Assembly: GCA_036555665.1 (NCBI GenBank)
Contig: DATBKW010000303.1
Location: 1-6,309 of the forward strand
DNA: 6,309 nucleotides
Direction: 5' to 3'
Origin: JAOPZW01 sp036555665
GTDB taxonomy: Bacteria; Actinomycetota; Thermoleophilia; Solirubrobacterales; Solirubrobacteraceae
The notes under the pieces were generated by a model. That model saw only the letters and a list, made by a program, of their open reading frames with translations, was not told the DNA's origin and did not search any database. Positions 1 to 5,487 of the stretch are shown piece after piece; the first letter of the stretch is position 1, and each line of letters starts with the position of its first letter. The translations under genes were made by a program, and so were the position numbers.

Positions 1-1
1 G

Positions 2-889
2 GGCGAAGGGCGCAAGCCGCCTTCGCCGCTGCGTCCTCACCTCGCGATCCCGACGACGTCGGGCACCGGCGCCGAGGCGACCACGGTCGCCGTGCTCGAC
101 ATCCCCGACCTGAAGGTCAAGACCGGGATCTCGCACCGCTACCTGCGCCCGGCGCAGGGGATCGTCGATCCCGAGCTCGTCCGCACGCTGCCCGCCGAGG
201 TCACGTCGTCCACCGGCCTCGACGTGATCTGCCACGCCGCCGAGTCCTACCTCGCGCGGCCCTACGACCAGCGCCCCGCGCCCGCATCGCCCGATGAGCG
301 CCCGCCCTACCAAGGATCCAACCCGGTGGCCGACGTGTGGTCGGCCAAGGCACTCGAATACGGCGGGCGCTTCCTGCGCCGCGCGGTCGCCGATCCCGAC
401 GACATCGAGGCGCGCGGGGCAATGATGCTCGCGGCGAGCATGGCGGGCGTCGGCTTCGGCTCGGCCGGGGTCCACATCCCGCACGCCTGCGCCTATCCGA
501 TCGCCGGGCTCAAGCATTCCTACCAGCCGCCGGGCTACCCCGACGACCACCCCTTCGTCCCGCACGGCCACTCGGTGATCGTCACCGCGCCGGCCGCCTT
601 CCGCTTCACCTACGAGGCGATGCCCGACCGCCATCGGCAGGTCGCCGAGTGGCTGGCGGGCGAGCCGCTGCCCGAGGCCGGGCCGGACACGCTGCCCGAC
701 GTCCTGCGCGAGCTGATGCGCGACATCGACTCCCCCCGCGGGATCGCCGAGCTCGGTTACGACGAGAACGACGTGCCCGCGCTCGTCGAGGGCGCGCGCA
801 AGCAGGAGCGCCTGCTCGTCGGCTGCCCGCGCGAGGTCACCGACGCGGACCTCGGCCACATCCTGAACGCGTCCATGACCAACTGGTGA
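2..889 (+). CDS. Iron-containing alcohol dehydrogenase, hydroxyacid-oxoacid transhydrogenase (HOT/ADHFE1) type; 5' partial
   Basis: The frame is open from the left edge, so the N-terminal Rossmann part and the true start lie outside. The 295 visible residues begin just before the IPTTSGTGAE motif, typical of group III Fe-alcohol dehydrogenases. Metal ligands are visible as D74 and H78 (LDVICH), H161 (IPHACAYP) and H188 (VPHGH). The residue that is His267 in E. coli FucO is Tyr here (Y165), as I recall for human ADHFE1. The stretches YQGSNPVADVW and PDDIEARGAMMLA also recall ADHFE1. Such enzymes interconvert 4-hydroxybutyrate and succinic semialdehyde, either with NAD or by transhydrogenation with 2-oxoglutarate. 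The next gene is a BlcC-like lactonase 15 nt downstream, so a BlcB-like 4-hydroxybutyrate-oxidising role is likely. Family assignment is secure; substrate and cofactor mode are inferred. It could act on another short hydroxy acid. Confidence 0.93.
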   Translation, partial: GEGRKPPSPLRPHLAIPTTSGTGAEATTVAVLDIPDLKVKTGISHRYLRPAQGIVDPELVRTLPAEVTSSTGLDVICHAAESYLARPYDQRPAPASPDERPPYQGSNPVADVWSAKALEYGGRFLRRAVADPDDIEARGAMMLAASMAGVGFGSAGVHIPHACAYPIAGLKHSYQPPGYPDDHPFVPHGHSVIVTAPAAFRFTYEAMPDRHRQVAEWLAGEPLPEAGPDTLPDVLRELMRDIDSPRGIAELGYDENDVPALVEGARKQERLLVGCPREVTDADLGHILNASMTNW

Positions 890-894
890 GGAGG
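889..894 (+). promoter_or_regulatory. Ribosome binding site of the lactonase gene
   Basis: AGGAGG begins at the last base of the upstream dehydrogenase stop codon and lies 10 nt before the ATG at 905. It is the strongest Shine-Dalgarno in the window and supports both the start choice and co-translation with the dehydrogenase in one operon. Confidence 0.8.
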
Positions 895-904
895 CCACCC
901 AGCA

Positions 905-1705
905 ATGCCCGATGACGTCCGCCTGTACATGTTCGAGTGCGGCACGCTGAAGTGCCACGTCGAGAACATCAAGATGAACCAGGGGCTCGGCGAGGAGTAC
1001 GAGATCCCGGTGCCGTGGTTCCTCGTCACCCATCCGAGCGGCAACGTCGTGATCGACGGCGGCAACGCCGCCGAGTGCGCCGAGGATGCGCGCGGCCACT
1101 GGGGCGACATCTCGGATGTGTACTGGCCGACGATGACCGCCGAGCAGGCCTGCGTGCCCGCGCTGCGCGCCGCCGGCTTCGATCCCGCCGACGTCAAGTA
1201 CGTCGTGCAGTCGCACCTGCACCTCGACCACACGGGCGCGCTGGCCGCGATCGACGAGTTCCCCAACGCCAAGGTCATCGCCACGCGCGCCGAGTTCGAC
1301 TACGCGCACGCGCCCGACTGGTTCGCCGCCGGCGGCTACATCCAGGCCGACTACAACAAGCCGGGGATCGACTGGTTGCTGCTCGAGAACACCGACGACG
1401 GCTACGACCTGTACGGGGACGGCACGATCCGCATGTGGCAGACCCCCGGCCACGCGCCGGGCCACCAGTCCTTCGAGATTACGCTGCCCAGCACCGGTTC
1501 CGTCCTGCTCACCGTCGACGCTGCCTACACGATGGACCACTGGAACGAGAAGGCGCTGCCGGGCTTCCTGGCCTCGGCGGTCGACGCCGTGCGCTCCGTG
1601 CGCAAGCTGCACCGCATCGCCGAGCGTTCGGGCTCGACGGTGGTCACCGGCCACGACCCCGATGCGTGGCCCGCCTTCAAGCAGGCGCCGGAGCACTACG
1701 ACTGA
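905..1705 (+). CDS. blcC: BlcC/AttM-like gamma-lactone hydrolase (N-acyl-homoserine lactonase family, metallo-beta-lactamase fold)
   Basis: This 266-residue cytoplasmic hydrolase probably opens gamma-butyrolactone to 4-hydroxybutyrate; family members may also open the ring of N-acyl-homoserine lactones. It has the dinuclear-metal motif H104-x-H106-x-D108-H109 (SHLHLDHTG), then H183 (TPGHAPGHQS), the bridging D205 with Y208 (VDAAYT), and H250 (TGHDPDAW). Several stretches match my memory of Agrobacterium tumefaciens AttM/BlcC (256 aa) almost word for word, notably GTLKC near residue 13, NIKMNQG near 21, RGHWG at 63 and EKALPGFLAS near 215. The length fits and no signal peptide is visible. A strong Shine-Dalgarno precedes the ATG. 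The upstream gene is the Fe-dehydrogenase expected for the next pathway step, and a GntR gene follows with a 4-nt overlap. The family is very sure; the physiological lactone is inferred from the operon context and resemblance to BlcC. Confidence 0.93.
   Translation: MPDDVRLYMFECGTLKCHVENIKMNQGLGEEYEIPVPWFLVTHPSGNVVIDGGNAAECAEDARGHWGDISDVYWPTMTAEQACVPALRAAGFDPADVKYVVQSHLHLDHTGALAAIDEFPNAKVIATRAEFDYAHAPDWFAAGGYIQADYNKPGIDWLLLENTDDGYDLYGDGTIRMWQTPGHAPGHQSFEITLPSTGSVLLTVDAAYTMDHWNEKALPGFLASAVDAVRSVRKLHRIAERSGSTVVTGHDPDAWPAFKQAPEHYD
1690..1693 (+). promoter_or_regulatory. Shine-Dalgarno-like GGAG supporting a CTG start
   Basis: GGAG inside the 3' end of the lactonase gene stands 8 nt before the CTG at 1702. 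It is one reason for placing the following GntR gene's start at this non-standard codon rather than at the GTG at 1666. Confidence 0.4.
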
Positions 1706-2448
1706 GCACGCCTGACGACTCTCACGGCGAGGCCTCGCTGCAGAGCCTGGCGCTCGACCGCTCGACGCTCGCGGCCCGGGCGCACGACGCGATCCGCGCG
1801 GCCATCGTCGACGGGCGCCTGGCGGCGGGCGAGCGCTATTCCGTGGCGCGGCTGGCCGAGCGCTTCGGCGTCTCGCGCACGCCGGTGCGCGAGGCGCTGC
1901 TGCTGCTCGAACGCGAGGGCGTCGTCCGCTTCGAGCGCAATCGAGGCGTGCGCGTACTCGAGACGTCAGCGCACGACCTCGAGGAGGTCTTCACGCTGCG
2001 CCTGCTGCTCGAGGTGCCGGCCACGTACCGGGCGTGCCGGCTGCTGGGCGACGACGACCTCGAGGCCCTCCAGCACGAGCTCGACGCCATGGAGGCGCTT
2101 GCGCACAGCGCCGACGAGGGCGCGTTCATGGCCCACGACACGCGCTTTCACGAGCTGATCCTGCTCGCGGCGGGCAACCGGCGGCTGGCGAAGATCATCG
2201 GAGGGCTGCGCGACCTCGTCCGCTTCCGCGGTGCCTCGACGGTCGGGCGCAGCCGCGGCATGCGCGCCATCCACGCCGAGCACGCAGCGGTCCTCGCGGC
2301 GCTGCGCGGGCGCGACCCGGCGGCTGCCGCCGAGCGCATGCGCGACCACCTGCTCAACACCGCGCGGCTGCTGATCGCGCAGGAGGGCGAGAGCGATCAC
2401 GCGCTCGCCTGGGCGCCGCTCGTCCACGTGGGCGACGAACGTCCGTGA
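1702..2448 (+). CDS. GntR-family transcriptional regulator with FCD ligand-binding domain
   Basis: This is a DNA-binding regulator, probably of the lactone operon it ends. An N-terminal winged helix-turn-helix (about residues 19-87) carries the GntR signature FGVSRTPVREALLLLEREG. A helical FCD domain follows (about 93-220) with the usual metal/ligand set D146, H150 (HDTRFHEL), H194 (AEHAAVL) and H216 (RDHLL). The best start is uncertain. Between GTG 1666, which would overlap the lactonase by 40 nt, and GTG 1843, which would remove half of the HTH, no ATG, GTG or TTG is in frame. CTG 1702 overlaps the lactonase stop as CTGA, has GGAG 8 nt upstream, and gives 248 residues, a normal FCD-GntR length. 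Agrobacterium BlcR is an IclR-type repressor, so this would be a different regulator class on a similar pathway. The ligand (4-hydroxybutyrate, succinic semialdehyde or other acid) is unknown. Confidence 0.88.
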   Translation: MSTPDDSHGEASLQSLALDRSTLAARAHDAIRAAIVDGRLAAGERYSVARLAERFGVSRTPVREALLLLEREGVVRFERNRGVRVLETSAHDLEEVFTLRLLLEVPATYRACRLLGDDDLEALQHELDAMEALAHSADEGAFMAHDTRFHELILLAAGNRRLAKIIGGLRDLVRFRGASTVGRSRGMRAIHAEHAAVLAALRGRDPAAAAERMRDHLLNTARLLIAQEGESDHALAWAPLVHVGDERP

Positions 2449-2487
2449 CGTACCAACCCTGTTGGTACGTCCGGGACGTTCGATGCC
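2431..2487. terminator. Long imperfect hairpin between convergent GntR genes; candidate bidirectional terminator
   Basis: Arms 2431-2457 and 2461-2487 pair at 23 of 27 positions around a 3-nt loop (CCT). The inner 11 bp are perfect (gacgtaccaac against gttggtacgtc), and the four mismatches fall in two 2-bp internal bubbles. It covers the last codons and stop of the plus-strand regulator and ends 8 nt before the stop of the minus-strand regulator, filling the convergent gap. There is no T-tract on either side, so it is not a classical rho-independent terminator, but T-less hairpins between convergent genes are common in high-GC actinobacteria. An operator role is possible but oddly placed. Confidence 0.55.
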
Positions 2488-2494
2488 AGTTGAG

Positions 2495-3217
2495 CTACGC
2501 GTGCCCCGGCGGGAAGAGCCCGGCGAGGATGTGCTCGGTGCCGTCGAGGTGGCGGCGCATGATGCGCACGGCGCGCGATGTGTCGTGGCGGGCGAACGCT
2601 TCGACCATCCGCGCGTGCTCGCTGTTTGAGTGCTCGAGCACCTCGGGCGGGTGCGCGATGTGGGCGATCAGCTCGGAGACCTCGGCCTCGACCTCGCCGA
2701 CCAGGGCAACCAGGCGTGGCACCCGGCTGGCCTCGGCGATGGCGATGTGGAAGCGGATGTCGGCGCGGCGGTAGTCGTCGAACTCCGAGGCCGCGGCCAT
2801 CCGTTCGATGCAATCGCGCATCAACGCGAGGTCGTCCTCGCTCGCACGGTCGGCGGCCAGCGTCGCGGCGCCGATCTCGATCGCCAGGCGCAGGTCGAGC
2901 ACGTCGCGCCAGTCCTCGCGCACCGGGCCGGTCGGGCTGCCCGCAGCCAACGGCGGCTCCTGCACCACGAAGGTGCCGCCCCCGCGCCCGCGGACGGACA
3001 TCAGGTGGCCCGATTGCACCAGCGTGGTGATGGCCTGGCGCAGCGTCGAGCGCGAGATGCCGAGCTGCTCGGCCAGCTCGCGTTCGGACGGCAGCCGCAG
3101 CCCCGGGCCCAGGATCCCGAGCCGGATCGCGGTGCCCAGGCGCTCGACGGTCTCCTCGAAGGTGGTGGGGGGCTGAACCGGCTCGAAAACGGCCGCGACG
3201 GCGGCGTCGCGAGGCAT
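2495..3217 (-). CDS. FadR-type GntR transcriptional regulator with FCD domain
   Basis: This 240-residue regulator is the likely controller of the divergent aminotransferase gene. The winged helix-turn-helix spans about residues 18-85, with LPSERELAEQLGISRSTLRQ as recognition signature and a glycine-rich wing (RGRGGGTF). The FCD domain (about 105-228) keeps the probable metal/ligand residues D153, H157 (ADIRFHIAIA), H201 (SEHARM) and H223 (RRHLDG). It is not a close copy of the other GntR protein in the window, so the two need not share a ligand. The ATG at 3217 is the only usual start, because an in-frame stop lies upstream at 3263-3265. No Shine-Dalgarno precedes it, and a TACCTT -10-like box lies 8 nt upstream, which suggests a leaderless transcript. 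A small palindrome beside that box could be its own operator. Family very sure; target and ligand inferred. Confidence 0.92.
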   Translation of the reverse strand: MPRDAAVAAVFEPVQPPTTFEETVERLGTAIRLGILGPGLRLPSERELAEQLGISRSTLRQAITTLVQSGHLMSVRGRGGGTFVVQEPPLAAGSPTGPVREDWRDVLDLRLAIEIGAATLAADRASEDDLALMRDCIERMAAASEFDDYRRADIRFHIAIAEASRVPRLVALVGEVEAEVSELIAHIAHPPEVLEHSNSEHARMVEAFARHDTSRAVRIMRRHLDGTEHILAGLFPPGHA

Positions 3218-3225
3218 GGGACGAG

Positions 3226-3231
3226 AAGGTA
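3226..3231 (-). promoter_or_regulatory. Putative -10 element of the minus-strand GntR gene (leaderless)
   Basis: On the minus strand this reads TACCTT, matching the actinobacterial TANNNT pattern. Eight bases separate it from the ATG at 3217, so transcription would begin at or within about two bases of the start codon. No convincing -35 box and no Shine-Dalgarno are visible. Confidence 0.35.
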
Positions 3232-3240
3232 CACGTGTCC
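3228..3240. promoter_or_regulatory. Candidate operator palindrome in the divergent promoter region
   Basis: An 8-bp perfect palindrome ACACGTGT (3231-3238) sits in a wider near-palindrome, ggtacacgtgtcc, broken at one symmetric pair. It overlaps the upstream edge of the GntR gene's putative -10. A partial second copy of its right half (GTGTCC, 3235-3240 and 3244-3249) follows. It does not clearly match the FadR consensus TNGTNNNACNA, so binding by the adjacent regulator is a guess. Confidence 0.3.
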
Positions 3241-3294
3241 ACGGTGTCCCATCGGCAGCGGGTCAGTTGTCCTCCGTGGTGGGGGGCGCGGGCA

Positions 3295-3300
3295 TACACT
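3295..3300 (+). promoter_or_regulatory. Putative -10 element of the aminotransferase gene (leaderless)
   Basis: TACACT fits TANNNT and is separated from the ATG at 3309 by 8 bases, the same spacing as the opposing -10 of the divergent regulator. The only -35-like string (TTGTCC, 3267-3272) is 22 bp away, too far for a good promoter. No Shine-Dalgarno is seen before the ATG. Confidence 0.38.
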
Positions 3301-3308
3301 GAGCGCTT

Positions 3309-4691
3309 ATGGCCACAACGCACGTCGAGATCGACCGCCGGCGGATCAAGGAGCTGACCGAGCGCGAGGAGCAGCGGCTCAACGAGCGCACCCAGGGCTC
3401 GCAGAAGATGTACGAGCGCGCGAGCAAGGTGCTCACGGGCGGCGTCGCCTCCTCCTACCAGCTGCGCGAGCCGTGGCCGATCTACCTCGAGTACGGCGAG
3501 GGGCCGCGCGTGTGGGACGTCGACGGCAACGAGATGTACGACTTCCACAACGGCTTCGGATCGATGGTCCAAGGTCACGCCCATCCGGCCATCGGCAAGG
3601 CGATCACCGAGCGCTACGTCAAGGGCACCCACTTCGCCGCGCCCACCGAGGACGCGATCGTCGTCGGCGAGGAGCTCGCCAAGCGCTGGGACATCCACCG
3701 GTGGCGCTACACGAACTCCGGCTCGGAGTCGACGATGGACGGGATCCGCATCGCGCGCGCGTTCACCAAGCGCCACACGGTGATGAAGATCTTCGGCTCC
3801 TACCACGGCCACCATGACACGGTGATGGTCTCGATCGGCGTCGAGTACGACCGCATCGGCCCGCGCGAGGCGCCCGCCTCGCTGCCCTACGGCGCCGGCA
3901 TCCCGCAGTCGACCGTCGACGAGGTCTTCTCGGTGCACTTCAACGACGCCGAGTCGCTCGAGCGGCGCATCGTCGAGCTCGACCGCGAGGATCGCAAGCC
4001 CGCCTGCCTGATCATGGAGGCGGTCATGATGAACCTCGGGGTCGTGCTCCCCGAGCCGGGCTACCTCGAGGCGGTGCGCGAGATCACGCGCAAGCACGGC
4101 ATCGTGCTGATCTTCGACGAGGTCAAGACCGGCCTGTGCATCGCGGCCGGCGGGGCCACCGAGCGCTTCGGCGTCATGCCCGACATGGTCACGCTGGCCA
4201 AGGCGCTGGGCGGTGGCCTGCCGACCGGGGCGATCGGCGGATCGGAGGACGTCATGTCGGTCGTCGAGGACGGCTCGGTCTTCCAGGTCGGCACCTACAA
4301 CGGCAACCCGCTCGGGATGGCCGCGGCGCGCGCGAACCTCACCGAGGTGCTCACGCCCGACGCCTACAGGCACCTCGACGCGCTCAACGACCGCATCCTG
4401 CGCGGGTGCACCGAGGTCATCGATCGCTACGGCCTGTCCGGCTACGCGGTCGGCATCGGCTCCAAGGGCTGCGTGACCTTCTCGCCGACGAAGATCGTCG
4501 ACTACGAGACGTTCAAGGAGAATCAGGACGCCGAGCTGGCCGACCTCGCCTGGCTGTTCAACATGAACCGCGGCATCTTCATGACGCCCGGCCGTGAGGA
4601 GGAATGGACGCTGTCGGTGACCCACACCGACGAGTCCGTCGATCGCTACATCGCCACCTTCGACGAGATGGCGCGCGATCTGACAGCCTGA
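3309..4691 (+). CDS. Class III PLP-dependent aminotransferase, glutamate-1-semialdehyde-aminomutase-like
   Basis: This is a 460-residue cytoplasmic PLP enzyme of fold type I. The Schiff-base lysine is K298 (TLAKALGGGLP) and the pyridine-nitrogen aspartate is D270 (IFDEVKTG). The NSGSEST and YHGHHD (165-170) motifs and GTYNGNP near residue 330 give the cofactor and dimer-interface signature of the glutamate-1-semialdehyde aminomutase (GSAM) branch. A charged N-terminal extension of about 30 residues precedes the fold. In GSAM and many relatives I expect DEVxTGFR; here it reads DEVKTGLC, so the arginine is lost. This argues against a true HemL and for another amino donor or semialdehyde substrate. 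ATG 3309 is the first possible start, since an in-frame TGA lies at 3300-3302. A divergent FadR-type regulator suggests inducible catabolism. A role in making or using succinic semialdehyde would fit the lactone genes nearby, but this is inference only. Confidence 0.9.
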   Translation: MATTHVEIDRRRIKELTEREEQRLNERTQGSQKMYERASKVLTGGVASSYQLREPWPIYLEYGEGPRVWDVDGNEMYDFHNGFGSMVQGHAHPAIGKAITERYVKGTHFAAPTEDAIVVGEELAKRWDIHRWRYTNSGSESTMDGIRIARAFTKRHTVMKIFGSYHGHHDTVMVSIGVEYDRIGPREAPASLPYGAGIPQSTVDEVFSVHFNDAESLERRIVELDREDRKPACLIMEAVMMNLGVVLPEPGYLEAVREITRKHGIVLIFDEVKTGLCIAAGGATERFGVMPDMVTLAKALGGGLPTGAIGGSEDVMSVVEDGSVFQVGTYNGNPLGMAAARANLTEVLTPDAYRHLDALNDRILRGCTEVIDRYGLSGYAVGIGSKGCVTFSPTKIVDYETFKENQDAELADLAWLFNMNRGIFMTPGREEEWTLSVTHTDESVDRYIATFDEMARDLTA

Positions 4692-4701
4692 CGCGCCGTC
4701 A

Positions 4702-5487
4702 GTGCTCGCTGTCACCGCCTCGCTGGCAGCGCTTGCCGCTGCCGTGCCCAACCCCTGCCAGGACCCGGCGCTCGCGTTGCGCTGCCCGGACATGGTGATG
4801 GCGCCCGCCAGCCACCTGCGCATGGCGACAAGCCCGAGCGGCCGCCGTGTGCTGCGGATGGAGAACCGGATCGTCAACGTCGGTCTCGGGCCCGCGGAGC
4901 TGTTCGGCGAGCGGACCTCTCAGAGCGAGATGCACGCGCGCCAGGTCATTGCGAACGCCGCGGGCCTGCGCCGGCGGTTCGAGACCGGTGCCGAGCTGTA
5001 CTTCAAGTCGGTGCCCTCGCGCGGCGGCTCGTACTGGAAGTGGCAGAACGCGGCGCGCTTCGAGCTGTGGTCGCTGGACGCCGCCGCGCATCGCGCGCAG
5101 CTCGTCCGCGTGGGTCCCAAGCACGACTACTGCCTGCGCGACCTCAAGCGCGTGCGCTTCAGTGCGAACGTCCGCCGCCATGCTCGGTTTCCGCGCTGCA
5201 ACCAGACGGCGCTCAAGCACGAGGTGACGCTGGGCACGTCGGTCGGCTGGGCCGACATCTACCCGTCGAGGTACCCCGACAACTGGATCGACGTGACCGG
5301 GCTGCGCGGGTGCTTTGCGATCGTGCAGCGCATCGATCCGGGTCATCACATCTTCGAGACCAACGAGGGCAACAACGTCTCGTCGCGGATCGTGCGGCTG
5401 CCGTTCAAGCACGGGCCGCAGCGGTGCCCGCGGCCGGCGCCGGTCGCTCCGCCTGCGCCCGCACCGCCTGCGCCGCCTGCGCCGTGA
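4702..5487 (+). CDS. Secreted lysyl-oxidase-like protein, probably lacking the copper site
   Basis: This 261-residue protein has a short hydrophobic N-terminus (about residues 2-14, rich in Ala/Leu, no basic n-region), which may be a weak signal peptide ending before VPNP. The body resembles the lysyl oxidase domain: RMENRIVNVGLGPAEL (52-67), RFELWSLD (119-126), GPKHDYCLRD (138-147), GWADIYP (182-188), NWIDVTGL (194-201) and ETNEGNNVSSR (219-229). Where lysyl oxidases carry the His-rich copper motif before R-[YF]-[ED]-L, this protein reads GGSYWKWQNAA and has no histidine. K140 aligns with the lysine that forms the quinone cofactor in animal enzymes. The C-terminus is a Pro/Ala tail. GTG 4702 is the only start giving the hydrophobic leader, since an in-frame TGA lies at 4681-4683; no Shine-Dalgarno is seen. 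It follows the aminotransferase by 10 nt and may be read through from it. Fold likely; enzymatic activity doubtful. Confidence 0.82.
   Translation: MLAVTASLAALAAAVPNPCQDPALALRCPDMVMAPASHLRMATSPSGRRVLRMENRIVNVGLGPAELFGERTSQSEMHARQVIANAAGLRRRFETGAELYFKSVPSRGGSYWKWQNAARFELWSLDAAAHRAQLVRVGPKHDYCLRDLKRVRFSANVRRHARFPRCNQTALKHEVTLGTSVGWADIYPSRYPDNWIDVTGLRGCFAIVQRIDPGHHIFETNEGNNVSSRIVRLPFKHGPQRCPRPAPVAPPAPAPPAPPAP
5428..5484 (+). repeat. Proline/alanine-rich C-terminal tail (PAP/PPAP repeats)
   Basis: The last 19 residues of the lysyl-oxidase-like protein consist almost only of Pro and Ala, with PPAP units encoded by near-identical ccgcctgcgcc-type triplets. Such tails are often flexible or wall-spanning linkers in exported proteins. 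Here it ends the protein with no domain or sorting motif after it. Confidence 0.6.

Noticed and set aside
937..1701. Open frame upstream of the plus-strand GntR gene, running through the lactonase in another frame
   Set aside because: The translation before about 1702 is Arg-rich shadow sequence of the lactonase. GntR similarity begins only after the CTG, so this part is not counted as protein.
905..1705. Lactonase as a quorum-quenching AHL lactonase
   Set aside because: The family name suggests it, but the close resemblance to BlcC and the adjacent hydroxyacid dehydrogenase make gamma-butyrolactone catabolism the better reading. AHL cleavage may be a side activity.
2447..2471. Inner 11-bp inverted repeat as a GntR operator
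   Set aside because: It lies downstream of both regulator genes, at the convergent end, with no promoter nearby. It also lacks the TNGTNNNACNA pattern, so a hairpin role is preferred.
3267..3272. TTGTCC as -35 box of the aminotransferase
   Set aside because: The spacer to TACACT is 22 bp, too long for a normal sigma-70-type promoter.
2397..4877. Very long open frame on the minus strand antisense to the aminotransferase and part of the FadR-type GntR gene
   Set aside because: It is a shadow frame caused by high GC: its translation is low-complexity Arg/Ala/Gly/His-rich with no family motifs, and it opposes well-recognised genes.
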